The notes beneath the pieces were generated by a model, which searched no databases, was not told the DNA's origin, and saw only the letters and a list, made by a program, of their open reading frames with translations. A DNA stretch of 64,000 nt from CAYNRG01 sp047973125 (GTDB taxonomy: Bacteria > Bacillota_I > Bacilli_A > Erysipelotrichales > Erysipelotrichaceae): NCBI GenBank assembly GCA_047973125.1, contig JBKEBK010000023.1, positions 62,001 to 126,000 of the forward strand. The letters are read 5' to 3'. Position 1 is the stretch's first letter; each line of letters begins with the position of its first letter. Positions 43,309-52,943 of the stretch are shown piece after piece. The position numbers and the translations under genes are program-made.

Positions 43309-44279
43309 TGATGAACGAGACAGTAGTATTTGCATTATCTTCAAGCGTGGAATTAGCAAAGGAAATTGTAGGACACTTAGGAATTCCGATGGGGAAAGTT
43401 AGTGTTCAACATTTTGCTGATGGTGAAATTTTAGTAGAACTTGAGCAGACAGTTCGTGGAAGAGATATCTTTATTGTCCAATCAACCTGTGCTCCAACTA
43501 CTGAAAGACTTATGGAAGTACTAATTTGTATTGATGCATGTAAAAGGGCAAGTGCCAAGGAAATAAATATTGTAATGCCATATTTTGGATATGCAAGACA
43601 AGATCGTAAGGCTCGCCCAAGGCAACCAATAACATCAAAGCTTGTAGCTAATATGATTCAAACAGCAGGTGCTCATAGATTGATTACGATTGATCTTCAT
43701 GCGACTCAAATTCAAGGATTCTTTGATATTCCAACGGATGATTTAACGGCAGTTCCAATGTTAGGACAATACTTTGCCTTAAAAAATCTTGGAGATGATG
43801 TTGTGGTAGTATCACCGGATCATGGAGGAACGACTCGAGCAAGAAAATTGGCTGATGTTTTAAATGCTCCAATGGCAATCGTTGACAAGAGAAGACCAAA
43901 GGCCAATGAAGTTGAAGCCATGAATGTAATCGGTGATGTAAATGGAAAGATTGCAGTTATCGTTGATGATATCGTTGATACAGCTGGCAGTCTTGTAGCA
44001 AGTATAAATATCTTAAAAGAAAATGGTGCAAAAGAAATTTACTGCGCATGCTCTCATGGAGTTTTATCAGATCCAGCTATTGATCGAATTGAAAATTCTC
44101 CAATTAAAGAATTAGTAATAACAAATTCAATAGCTCTTACAAAAGAAAAAGAAGCAAGAACAACTAAAATAACTTCTCTTTCAATTGGAAGAATGTTAGC
44201 TAAAACTATAAGTGCAATTCAAACACACTCATCAGTATCTGAGGTATATCAGTTATTCTCTTTAGATCAAAAAGATTAA
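43308..44279 (+). CDS. prs: Ribose-phosphate pyrophosphokinase
   Basis: The 323-residue PRPP synthetase supplies PRPP for nucleotides, His and Trp. The flexible loop YARQDRKARPRQPITSKL, ribose-5-phosphate loop and PRPP site AVIVDDIVDTAGSL are conserved. Two adjacent Met codons (43308, 43311) are possible starts. It is translationally coupled to glmU and followed by a strong terminator. Confidence 0.96.
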   Translation: MMNETVVFALSSSVELAKEIVGHLGIPMGKVSVQHFADGEILVELEQTVRGRDIFIVQSTCAPTTERLMEVLICIDACKRASAKEINIVMPYFGYARQDRKARPRQPITSKLVANMIQTAGAHRLITIDLHATQIQGFFDIPTDDLTAVPMLGQYFALKNLGDDVVVVSPDHGGTTRARKLADVLNAPMAIVDKRRPKANEVEAMNVIGDVNGKIAVIVDDIVDTAGSLVASINILKENGAKEIYCACSHGVLSDPAIDRIENSPIKELVITNSIALTKEKEARTTKITSLSIGRMLAKTISAIQTHSSVSEVYQLFSLDQKD

Positions 44280-44292
44280 AAATACAACGAAC

Positions 44293-44327
44293 TAAAAAAT
44301 CCCTCTTTATTTAAAAAGGGATTTTTT
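44293..44327 (+). terminator. Terminator of glmU-prs, convergent with addA
   Basis: AAAAAATCCCT pairs with AGGGATTTTTT; the A run and T run on both sides allow use on either strand. Confidence 0.87.
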
Positions 44328-44397
44328 ATGGTATTTAACTTAATGTTTCAAGTCTTTTCTATATATTTTAATTGATATAATCCATACTATCTAAATG

Positions 44398-47300
44398 CTA
44401 TATAACTAAGATATCTTTTGAAAGGTATAAAGAGTATATGTAGCAACTAATTTTATGACTTGGATATATTTTAGCTAGGGCATCTTTATATGAGAGAAGT
44501 TGAGTTTCGTATTGCTTAATAAAGCTATCTATTGACTCTAAATGATCACTCTTAAAATCAATAATTATTACTTCATTGTCATCTGTGGCAAGAAAGTCAA
44601 TTATGCCACTATTTATATTATTATTGTTTAGATAATGAAAATCAGCTTCTTTAGTAATTTTCATATTTAAACATTTTTTATAAATTGAACTATTTGAAAA
44701 ATTTAATAATTTTTCCTTATCACTATCTCTTAAATTAAATTTTTCAAAGTCCTTATCATCCCATAATTTATTGGGTAATTTTTCAATTACATTATGAATA
44801 TATGTTCCATACTCTAAGCCTTCATTACTATTTAAGGTAAGAGCATTTTCTGCTTGATGCGATAATTTACTAGGAGATATATCTTTGTTTATTGCATCTT
44901 GTTTTAAAATTTGATATTTAGATAGCTTAGTAAATTCTTTAGTTTTACTTTGAATTTTTTCAACTTCACTAACATCATGTAGTATTTCAACATCAAAATA
45001 TTGATTGCTTGAAGCTTCTTTAATTGTTAAATGTGCTAAACCAACATTTTTAATAAAGTTTAAAATGAATAGTCCAGAGCTTTGTCTTGACTTAAAATAT
45101 TGATAACTTAAATCTGAACTTAATTCATAGGACTCTGCTTGGGCATCAACAATAATAAGGTGATGTTTTGGTCTTGTTAGGGCTACATATAAAACTCTAA
45201 TATCTTCTTCAAACTGTTCTTTTTCATGTTTATAAGTTATCATTTTTCTATTTAATGATTTAATAGCGTAGCGCTCTGGAAGAATTATATGATCTAAGCC
45301 AATTCCGATTGTTGGATCACACAGTATTTTTTCTTTGGTTTCCATATCAATATTTGAACTCTTTGACTTTGTAAAATAGAATACGACATTAAAGGCTAAA
45401 CCTTTAGAGTGGTGAATTGTAATAGCACTAACAACATTCTCACTTTGAGATACACTAATAGCTTCATCTGATCGCTCTTCCTTATTGATTTCAATTTCTT
45501 CAATTAAATCTAATAGTGAATTAGAAGTATTTTCAAAGTCACAAACTTTTTGATAAAGCAAATCATAATTTGTCTTTTGTTTGATTGATAAATGATAATA
45601 ATAATAGTCATTTATTTTTGAAATATAGGATAAAAGATCTGATAGATTTTTATTTTCTAATATATATTTTAGATTATTTAAATCGTTAATGATCGGATGA
45701 TTATTTGATATACAACCATCTAAGATTGAATTATATTCTAACTTATATCTAGCAATTTCATTATTACTCATTTTATAGATTGCTGATGTTAAAGTTGATA
45801 CTAATGATATCTCATCAAAATTATTTAAAATTAACTTTAAAAATGAGGTTATAGTTAAGATACAATCTGATTGATAAAATCCTTCTTTAGCCTCAATGCT
45901 AAAGGGAATACCGTACTGTTTAAAAACATTTTTCAATATTATTTTTTCTTTATGACTATTGGTAAGGATTACATAATCACTATATTTTTTAAACTGAGTA
46001 TCACTCATCATTTTTAATATGGTACTAGCAATTTGTTTAGCTTTAGCTTTTTTTAGCTCGTCACTATTATGATCAGGTAGATGTAAGCCAATAAATTTTA
46101 CAGGATTAAGTGTTTCCTTTTGATTATCGCTTCCACACTCAACAATATCCTCATCAAGGAATTTGTCTTTAAAGTCATTAATATTCATAGCTTTATTAAA
46201 TAAAATATTGTTGAATTCTACAATGGCTTTATTTGATCGATAATTATATGAAAAGAATATTTTTTTAACACTATCATCTTCTATTAATCCTCTCATTAGA
46301 TCAGGCTTAGCATATCTAAAACCATATATCGATTGTTTGACATCTCCTACTCTAAAACAGTTATATCCATTGGAAATGGCATTAACAATTTCATTTTGGA
46401 CATCATTGGTATCTTGAAATTCATCAACAAGAATTTCTTGATAAAAACCTTTATAAAATTTAGATACAGCATGATTGTTTGCACAAAGAATCCTTTGTGC
46501 AAAAACTTCCATATCACTAAAGTCCATTCCTTCAAGGCGCATCTTTTCCTTTTGATATAATTTATGAGTTAAAAGAGCAAGTTTTAAAAAGGTTACAGCT
46601 ACTTCACTTGATATATTATGTAGTTTAATTAGATCATTTACTTCCATAAGATAATCGAGTTTTAATACTTGATCTTTTAAACTGGAATAGATTGGATATT
46701 TTTTATTTTTGCTTGCAAGTTTTTTATCCTTTAATAAATTATATGCACAAATAAATTCATTAAAGTTATCTTTACTTGCCTTTTTAATAGCATCTTCATA
46801 AAATTTAATGCATACAATAATAGACTCTTTTTTATCTAAATCACTATCTTGCATTTTTTTAAGTACTGCCAGATTATGATTTAATTTTTGAATTAGGGAT
46901 TCTTTAAATAATGTTTTTACTTCTTGAGAAATATCTTCTTCCTTACTTATGGGCAAAGAAATCATGATGGCATTTTGATACCATTTTTCATAATCATCAA
47001 TTGATGTTGCAAAGTTTATTATTTTAAAGACGCTCTCTTTAATTCTTTCATAAGGCATTGCACTCTCAGAAAAGTAAGTACAAAGCGCAGAAAGATTATT
47101 AAATTCATCTGTACTGAATTGTTTGAAAGCTTCGCTAAAAACTTTATCTTTAGCTTTATTTAAAGTACCATCACTTAAAATGTTATTAGCAATCTTAGGA
47201 TCAAGATTAATAATGTCACAGTGTTTTTTTATCAACATTAAACAAAAGGAGTGAATTGTAGATATTTGAGCAGCTTCTAAAAGAGCCAGTTGTGAATTAA

Positions 47301-47553
47301 TATATTGCTTATCAGAATTAGTGCTTGTAAGTTCTAATTTAATTCTAGCGGCTAATCTTTGTTTCATTTCACTAGCTGCAGCTTCAGTAAATGTCATTGC
47401 CACAATCTTGTCTAATGATATCTTATCTATAATGCAGCGCTTAGCAAGTCTCTCAACCAAAACGGCAGTTTTACCAGCTCCAGCAGAGGCACATACTAAA
47501 GTGTTAGATCCTAGAGTATTAATGGCTTCTTGTTGTTGGATATTAAACTTCAT
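44398..47553 (-). CDS. addA: ATP-dependent helicase/nuclease subunit A
   Basis: The 1051-residue AddA (RexA) is the UvrD-like helicase and nuclease of the AddAB break-repair enzyme. Walker A is CASAGAGKTAVL (K28), the DEAD-like motif is ILVDEFQDTNDVQ, and later helicase motifs include FRVGDVKQSIYGFR and VLYVALTRPKHHLI. The C-terminal nuclease core is NEVIIIDFKSDHL. The second Met (47553) is preferred, since AAGGAGG directly abuts the first (47559). It overlaps the end of addB by 11 bases. Confidence 0.95.
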   Translation of the reverse strand: MKFNIQQQEAINTLGSNTLVCASAGAGKTAVLVERLAKRCIIDKISLDKIVAMTFTEAAASEMKQRLAARIKLELTSTNSDKQYINSQLALLEAAQISTIHSFCLMLIKKHCDIINLDPKIANNILSDGTLNKAKDKVFSEAFKQFSTDEFNNLSALCTYFSESAMPYERIKESVFKIINFATSIDDYEKWYQNAIMISLPISKEEDISQEVKTLFKESLIQKLNHNLAVLKKMQDSDLDKKESIIVCIKFYEDAIKKASKDNFNEFICAYNLLKDKKLASKNKKYPIYSSLKDQVLKLDYLMEVNDLIKLHNISSEVAVTFLKLALLTHKLYQKEKMRLEGMDFSDMEVFAQRILCANNHAVSKFYKGFYQEILVDEFQDTNDVQNEIVNAISNGYNCFRVGDVKQSIYGFRYAKPDLMRGLIEDDSVKKIFFSYNYRSNKAIVEFNNILFNKAMNINDFKDKFLDEDIVECGSDNQKETLNPVKFIGLHLPDHNSDELKKAKAKQIASTILKMMSDTQFKKYSDYVILTNSHKEKIILKNVFKQYGIPFSIEAKEGFYQSDCILTITSFLKLILNNFDEISLVSTLTSAIYKMSNNEIARYKLEYNSILDGCISNNHPIINDLNNLKYILENKNLSDLLSYISKINDYYYYHLSIKQKTNYDLLYQKVCDFENTSNSLLDLIEEIEINKEERSDEAISVSQSENVVSAITIHHSKGLAFNVVFYFTKSKSSNIDMETKEKILCDPTIGIGLDHIILPERYAIKSLNRKMITYKHEKEQFEEDIRVLYVALTRPKHHLIIVDAQAESYELSSDLSYQYFKSRQSSGLFILNFIKNVGLAHLTIKEASSNQYFDVEILHDVSEVEKIQSKTKEFTKLSKYQILKQDAINKDISPSKLSHQAENALTLNSNEGLEYGTYIHNVIEKLPNKLWDDKDFEKFNLRDSDKEKLLNFSNSSIYKKCLNMKITKEADFHYLNNNNINSGIIDFLATDDNEVIIIDFKSDHLESIDSFIKQYETQLLSYKDALAKIYPSHKISCYIYSLYLSKDILVI

Positions 47554-50056
47554 CTTCATCCTCCTTTAAATCTCTGTAGTCACTTATATAGTTATATTCA
47601 AAGCCAGATCCCTTAAAGTGACAGATAGATTTATAATCACAGAATTCACAGGCTTTCTTATAAGGGTTTAATTCAATATTACCATCTTGTAAATTTTCAT
47701 ATAAAAATTTATATGCTTCTAATAAAAACCCTTGAACTTTCTCAAAACTATAACTACTTTTTCTTGTTGAGAAAAGATGCTCTACTTCATCTTTTTCATT
47801 ACTAAAGCTAAAGCCACTAAATTTATTATTCTTTTTAAAATCTATTTGTCGCACTTCAGGATCATCTAAGAAATCTAAATCTTTGATATTATCTTTTTTA
47901 ATATTTGAAGGATTAATAGAGAAGTAGTATGTACCATCAGGATCCTTATTAAACTCTTGTACTGCCTGTGATAGATATGTTAAAAGTTGAAGTTGAATTC
48001 CAGATAAGATTTCTTTAATACTTAGACTTTTAGAACTACTTTTATAATCGATTACTCTTACTTGTGAATCACTTGTATCTACTCGATCAATGATACCTCT
48101 TAAGACTATCTTATTATCATTTAATTCTTTAGTAAAATTATATTCAAAATGATGATTATTTAGTTTTGTTTCTTTTTGATAAATTTGGAGTAAATTTATA
48201 ATTTTCTCTATTGTTTCAATAAGGTTATTCTTACTCATATTTATATAATCTTTTTCATTTGGATACAAAAGTAAAAGATCATTAAAATACTCTTCTGTAA
48301 GATCTAAAATGCTTACTTTAGGATCATCATTAGCTTTTAAAGTGTTTTCTAAGATGCTATGAATAAGGGTGCCGTATTTATTAGATTGTAACTTATTATT
48401 ATCTACTGCTTTAATTTTTAAACCTTTTTCTAAGAAGTAAGCATAATGACAATTGAAGTATCTTTCAAATGAAGATACACTTCCATAAAGTTTATTTTCT
48501 TTAAAGAAAAGTTTATTACTTAATTCTTTATCTAATGTAAAAGTTCTACGATAGTCTTGATCATTAATTGATAAATTAAACATTAGAGGCTCTGGCAATT
48601 CATTGATTTTTTGAAATGTTTTACCATTATAATCCATTAGTGGAAAGGTAGCAATTATATGCTTACCACTTGAAAAGATCCATTTAATTTGTGAGTTATG
48701 AATTTCTAGTCGCTTTTGAAGAGAAGGAAGACTAGTACTTTGAAGGTAGGCTTCATCAAAAATTTGTGTTCTTACCTTAAAGTTTGGATAATTTTTTTGA
48801 TGAAAGCCAACTATATAAGAGTATTCTCTTTTTAAGACATATGATTTGATATCACTAATCATTACCCCACCATCACTTATTGTATTTGAAGTATTTTTAT
48901 TGATTAGTTTAGAGAAAATATGTAGATCTTCTAAGCTTTTAATCATTGTATAAACTTCATTAATACTTTTTTGAAGTGGTAAAAGCAGATAATTTTCATT
49001 ATTGTTAAGGGCTTGCTTTGCAAGCTTATTAAAAATTGTATCTAGGATTTCTATTGGATCAATTGTGTTTATATAGAATAGTAATTCTTCTTTTATCGAT
49101 TCTTTAAAATTAAAGAACTTTTCTTCTTGTATTTTTAAATTTTTAAGTTCAAAAGCATTAATAATTTTTGTTGGCTCTTGCTCTTGAAACTTTGGCTGAT
49201 AATTTAAAAATTCTGTAACAGATGAAGTGAATCTTTTAGGAAAGCTATAATCTTTTAATGCTTCACTTAGATAATCTTCCTTTAACAACTCCATTAAAGA
49301 TTCTAAATCTTTCATAAAGGCAAAATTAATTACTTTAATAAATTTATTTATATAAGGATTTATAATAGTGCTGGTGCTAAGTGTTGTAGGGATATTGTAG
49401 TAAGAGAATACATCTTTAATTATTTTAATATATTGATTATCACATAGAATTATATTTACATCTTCTGCCATAATTTTTTTACTTATGATATCTTGAGCAA
49501 TGGCTTCAATTTCTTGGCGGTAATTAAGGGCATAGCGATACTCAAGTTTCTCATAAGGATCATCTGTGATTTGTACTGCACCATTTTTGATTAGTTTTTC
49601 TTTTATGTCATATTCAAATGTAGACTTTAAGTATTCAGGATAAAAAATGTACTCATCATCTAAAATTTCGATATTTTTTAAATCTTTTTCAAAATGGTCT
49701 AGTTTACTACACATGATTACTAGTTGCTTTAACTCTTTTTCTTGGTTAGTACTATCCTTTAAAAGGTTTAAATCTTGATTATAAAGTATACACTCCTTAG
49801 TAAAAGTAATTATCTGCTGGCAAAAATTTATGGAATTAAATAATGAATTATATGTTGGGAATTGTTCTTTGTTTTTTTGTAATAATTGATAAAATTCTAG
49901 ACTTATTTTAATAGGGTTATCTTTATTTATTATTTGTGATTTAAGCCAAGGGCTAAATGGGCTAATTTTAATATTAAAAAGAAAACCATTATTTTCTTCT
50001 AATAGTTTTTTTTGAAGTGGAAGTCTTTGACTCTTACTGATAAAATTGGTTGTCAT
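47543..50056 (-). CDS. addB: ATP-dependent nuclease subunit B
   Basis: An 837-residue AddB/RexB, shorter than the 1100-1200 residues common in Bacillus. Its C-terminal RecB-type nuclease has VRVIDYKSSSKSL. Iron-sulfur ligands are expected from YFNCHYAYFLEKG and ACEFCDYKSICHF. The N-terminal part shows no Walker A, so its own helicase domain is probably inactive, as in streptococcal RexB. The start at 50056 follows CAAGGAG; the in-frame ATG at 50086 precedes this site. Confidence 0.9.
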   Translation of the reverse strand: MTTNFISKSQRLPLQKKLLEENNGFLFNIKISPFSPWLKSQIINKDNPIKISLEFYQLLQKNKEQFPTYNSLFNSINFCQQIITFTKECILYNQDLNLLKDSTNQEKELKQLVIMCSKLDHFEKDLKNIEILDDEYIFYPEYLKSTFEYDIKEKLIKNGAVQITDDPYEKLEYRYALNYRQEIEAIAQDIISKKIMAEDVNIILCDNQYIKIIKDVFSYYNIPTTLSTSTIINPYINKFIKVINFAFMKDLESLMELLKEDYLSEALKDYSFPKRFTSSVTEFLNYQPKFQEQEPTKIINAFELKNLKIQEEKFFNFKESIKEELLFYINTIDPIEILDTIFNKLAKQALNNNENYLLLPLQKSINEVYTMIKSLEDLHIFSKLINKNTSNTISDGGVMISDIKSYVLKREYSYIVGFHQKNYPNFKVRTQIFDEAYLQSTSLPSLQKRLEIHNSQIKWIFSSGKHIIATFPLMDYNGKTFQKINELPEPLMFNLSINDQDYRRTFTLDKELSNKLFFKENKLYGSVSSFERYFNCHYAYFLEKGLKIKAVDNNKLQSNKYGTLIHSILENTLKANDDPKVSILDLTEEYFNDLLLLYPNEKDYINMSKNNLIETIEKIINLLQIYQKETKLNNHHFEYNFTKELNDNKIVLRGIIDRVDTSDSQVRVIDYKSSSKSLSIKEILSGIQLQLLTYLSQAVQEFNKDPDGTYYFSINPSNIKKDNIKDLDFLDDPEVRQIDFKKNNKFSGFSFSNEKDEVEHLFSTRKSSYSFEKVQGFLLEAYKFLYENLQDGNIELNPYKKACEFCDYKSICHFKGSGFEYNYISDYRDLKEDEDEV

Positions 50057-50091
50057 TTTTATTTCTCCTTGCACTAATTTTAGCATAAAAA

Positions 50092-50117
50092 AAGAAAAAC
50101 CTCACTATTTAGTGAGG
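50092..50117 (-). terminator. Terminator of adhE
   Basis: On the minus strand CCTCACT pairs with AGTGAGG over AAAT, followed by TTTTTC. It lies directly after the adhE stop and upstream of addB. Confidence 0.85.
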
Positions 50118-50118
50118 T

Positions 50119-52740
50119 CTAAAATCCTTTATAAGCATTTTTTAGAATTTCTTTTAAATCTTCTAGCATTGGAGTACGTGGGTTAACTGGTGAGCATTGA
50201 TCTTCATATGCTAAGAAAGCAAGTTTATCTAAGTTTTCTTCAAAGTTTTTCTTGTCGATTCCTTGAGCCTTTAATGACATTTCAATACCGCAATCTTTAG
50301 CTAAATTTCCACAAGCTTTTGCGTAAGCTTCAACGCCCTCTTGGACTGTTTTAAATTTAAGTCCTAAAGTTTGAGCTAGTTCTGCATATTTCTTATCGGC
50401 TTTATAGTAGTTATACTTTGGCCAAACACCAGGCTTTGCAGGTTTAGTACCATTATATCTAATAACATGAGGCATTAAAATTGCATTGGCACGACCATGA
50501 GGAACATGATATTCTCCTCCTAGCTTATGAGCTAGTGAGTGGTTAATTCCTAAGAATGCATTAGCAAAGGCCATCCCTGCAAGAGTTGCTGCATTATGCA
50601 TTTTTTCTCTAGCTTCAGGATCATTAGCACCATTTGCTACTGATCGTGGAAGATATTCAAATACCATTTTGATTGCTTGAAGTGCTAAACCATCAGTATA
50701 GTCACTTGCAAGAGTTGATACATAGGCTTCAGTAGCATGAGTTAGTACATCAAGCCCAGTATCGGCAGTTATTGCCTTTGGCATAGTCATAGTTAAGGCT
50801 GGATCGATAATGGCAACAGTAGGAGTTAAACTGTAATCAGCAAGTGGATATTTCTTTCCAGCATCACTATCGGTAATAACAGCAAATGGTGTAACTTCTG
50901 ATCCTGTTCCTGATGTTGTTGGAATACATACAAGCTTAGTCTTTCTTCCTAGTTCTGGATATCTAAAGGCACGTTTTCTTATATCCATAAATTTTTGTTT
51001 TAAGTCATCAAAGTTTACTTCAGGATGTTCATAGAATAGCCACATTCCTTTTGCTGCATCCATAGGAGATCCTCCACCTAAGGCAATAATAGTATCTGGC
51101 TTAAAGGCTTTCATTAATTCCCAACCACGCTTAACTGTTTTTAAACTTGGATCTGGTTCTACATCACAAAATAGTTGTACTTGAACATTATTTCTTCTTG
51201 CTTCTAATTGATCAGTAATTCTCATTACATAGCCAAGATCTACCATTGATCTATCAGTAACGATAAATACTTTTTCAACATCATGCATTGATTTTAAGTA
51301 TTCAATTGAATCTCTTTCAAAGTAAATCTTAGAAGGTACTTTAAACCATTGCATTGTATTTCTCCTTTTCCCAATTTTTTTAATATTTAATAAATTAATT
51401 GCACTAACATTATCTGATACTGAGTTTCTTCCATAAGATCCGCATCCCAATGTCAAAGATGGAATAAATGCATTATAGATGTTTCCAATTCCACCAAAGG
51501 TTGCTGGTGAATTCCAAATAATACGACAAGCTTTAATTCTTTCTCCAAATTCTTTAGCAATTTTCTCATTTGAGGTATGGATTACAGCACTGTGTCCAAT
51601 ACCATTAAACATAACCATAGCTTCAGCCTTATCAATTCCATCTTTTACAGATGTTGCTTTTAAAATTGCAAGAACTGGTGATAACTTTTCACGTGTTAAA
51701 GGTTCATTCTCTCCAACTTCACTGCACTCAGCTGCTAAGATGCTAGTTCCTTTTGGTACGCTAAATCCAGCTTGCTCAGCAATCCAAGAAGCGCTCTTAC
51801 CAACAACATCGGCATTTAGTTTTGCTTCAGCACAGTTTTTAGAAGCTGCCTGAGTACCAAACATATACTCTTCTAATAGGGCTTTTTCTTTCTTATTTAC
51901 AAAGTATACAAAGTATTCTTTAAAGATTTCTTTAGCATCATCATAAATTTCTTTATCAATAATTGCAGCTTGTTCTGATGCACAAATCATTCCATTATCA
52001 AAGGCTTTTGAAAGACAAATATCATTAACTGCTTGTCTTAAATTTGCAGTTGTCTCAACATAGGCTGGAACATTTCCAGCTCCAACACCAAGGGCTGGTT
52101 TTCCACAAGAGTAAGCAGCTCTTACCATTGCATTTCCTCCTGTTGCTAAGATTGTAGATACACCAGGATTATTCATTAATGAATTAGTTGCATCAATACT
52201 TGGCTTTTCAATCCATTGGATACAATCCTTTGGAGCACCAGCTTTTATTGCTGCATCATAAATTACCTTAGCTGTTTCAGCTGAACAGTTTTGTGCGCTT
52301 GGATGAAAGGCGAAGATAATTGGATTTCTAGTTTTAAGACTTATTAATGCCTTAAAGATAGTTGTTGATGTTGGATTTGTTACAGGGGTAATTCCAGCAA
52401 CAACACCAACTGGCTCAGCAATTTGTGTTATTCCTTGAACTTTATCTTCACTAATAACTCCAACAGTCTTTAAGTGTCTCATATGATTTACTACATACTC
52501 ACAAGCATAAAGGTTTTTAGTTGCTTTGTCTTCAAAGACACCGCGTCCTGTTTCCTTAATTGCAGACATTGCAAGATTTCCATGTTGATCCAGGGCTGCA
52601 ACAGAACACTTAGCGACAATGTGATCAATCATCTCTTGAGTATAATCGGCATACTTTTCAAGAGCAACCAGTCCTTTTTTTACCTTAACTTCTACTTCAT
52701 TGTTTATTACTTTTTCTTCTTGTTTAGCAACTTTACTCAT
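50119..52740 (-). CDS. adhE: Bifunctional acetaldehyde-CoA/alcohol dehydrogenase
   Basis: An 873-residue fusion: an N-terminal CoA-acylating aldehyde dehydrogenase (about 20-450, catalytic Cys in FDNGMICASEQAAI) and a C-terminal iron alcohol dehydrogenase (about 465-873, VALGGGSPMDAAKGMWLFYEHPE-type nucleotide loop, VPTTSGTGSEVTPFAV, and metal His in FLGINHSLAHKLGGEYHVPHG). It reduces acetyl-CoA to ethanol with two NADH, a main route for redox balance in anaerobes. It forms spirosomes in relatives. AGGAGG precedes the ATG. Control by CcpA is suggested by the upstream cre. Confidence 0.96.
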   Translation of the reverse strand: MSKVAKQEEKVINNEVEVKVKKGLVALEKYADYTQEMIDHIVAKCSVAALDQHGNLAMSAIKETGRGVFEDKATKNLYACEYVVNHMRHLKTVGVISEDKVQGITQIAEPVGVVAGITPVTNPTSTTIFKALISLKTRNPIIFAFHPSAQNCSAETAKVIYDAAIKAGAPKDCIQWIEKPSIDATNSLMNNPGVSTILATGGNAMVRAAYSCGKPALGVGAGNVPAYVETTANLRQAVNDICLSKAFDNGMICASEQAAIIDKEIYDDAKEIFKEYFVYFVNKKEKALLEEYMFGTQAASKNCAEAKLNADVVGKSASWIAEQAGFSVPKGTSILAAECSEVGENEPLTREKLSPVLAILKATSVKDGIDKAEAMVMFNGIGHSAVIHTSNEKIAKEFGERIKACRIIWNSPATFGGIGNIYNAFIPSLTLGCGSYGRNSVSDNVSAINLLNIKKIGKRRNTMQWFKVPSKIYFERDSIEYLKSMHDVEKVFIVTDRSMVDLGYVMRITDQLEARRNNVQVQLFCDVEPDPSLKTVKRGWELMKAFKPDTIIALGGGSPMDAAKGMWLFYEHPEVNFDDLKQKFMDIRKRAFRYPELGRKTKLVCIPTTSGTGSEVTPFAVITDSDAGKKYPLADYSLTPTVAIIDPALTMTMPKAITADTGLDVLTHATEAYVSTLASDYTDGLALQAIKMVFEYLPRSVANGANDPEAREKMHNAATLAGMAFANAFLGINHSLAHKLGGEYHVPHGRANAILMPHVIRYNGTKPAKPGVWPKYNYYKADKKYAELAQTLGLKFKTVQEGVEAYAKACGNLAKDCGIEMSLKAQGIDKKNFEENLDKLAFLAYEDQCSPVNPRTPMLEDLKEILKNAYKGF

Positions 52741-52784
52741 TACTTTCCTCCTAATTTGTGAATTATATAACTCACTCTATCTAG

Positions 52785-52841
52785 AGTATAACATTATAAA
52801 ACATAAATAAGCAAGGATAATTATTTATGTTATCGTTTACA
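52785..52841 (-). promoter_or_regulatory. adhE promoter with upstream cre site
   Basis: On the minus strand TTGCTT (52809-52814) and TATACT (52785-52790) have an 18-base spacer. TGTAAACGATAACA (minus strand, 52828-52841) matches the cre consensus TGWAANCGNTNWCA at all 14 positions. It is centred about 56 bases upstream of the expected start, a position where CcpA usually activates rather than represses. Confidence 0.72.
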
Positions 52842-52889
52842 TTAAAATGTTAGGGTTTTCATTTTAAAAAAATTATAATTTTGCTTAAA

Positions 52890-52918
52890 TTGATTTTAAA
52901 TTTTAAAAGTCGTATAAT
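52890..52918 (+). promoter_or_regulatory. Promoter of the oligopeptidase gene
   Basis: TTGATT (52890-52895) and TATAAT (52913-52918), spacer 17, lie 25 bases before the ATG at 52944. Confidence 0.68.
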
Positions 52919-52943
52919 AATAAAAATAGAAAAGAGGTATAAG

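Noticed and set aside
47321..47569. Plus-strand frame overlapping the start of addA
   Set aside because: It mirrors the Walker A region of AddA on the other strand and has no supporting signals.
51479..51853. Plus-strand frame of 124 codons inside adhE
   Set aside because: It lies wholly antisense to conserved AdhE sequence and has no start signal.
52825..52845. Possible Rex (NADH-sensing) operator upstream of adhE
   Set aside because: The sequence lacks the TTGTNA...TNACAA symmetry at the right spacing, while it fits the cre consensus at every position.
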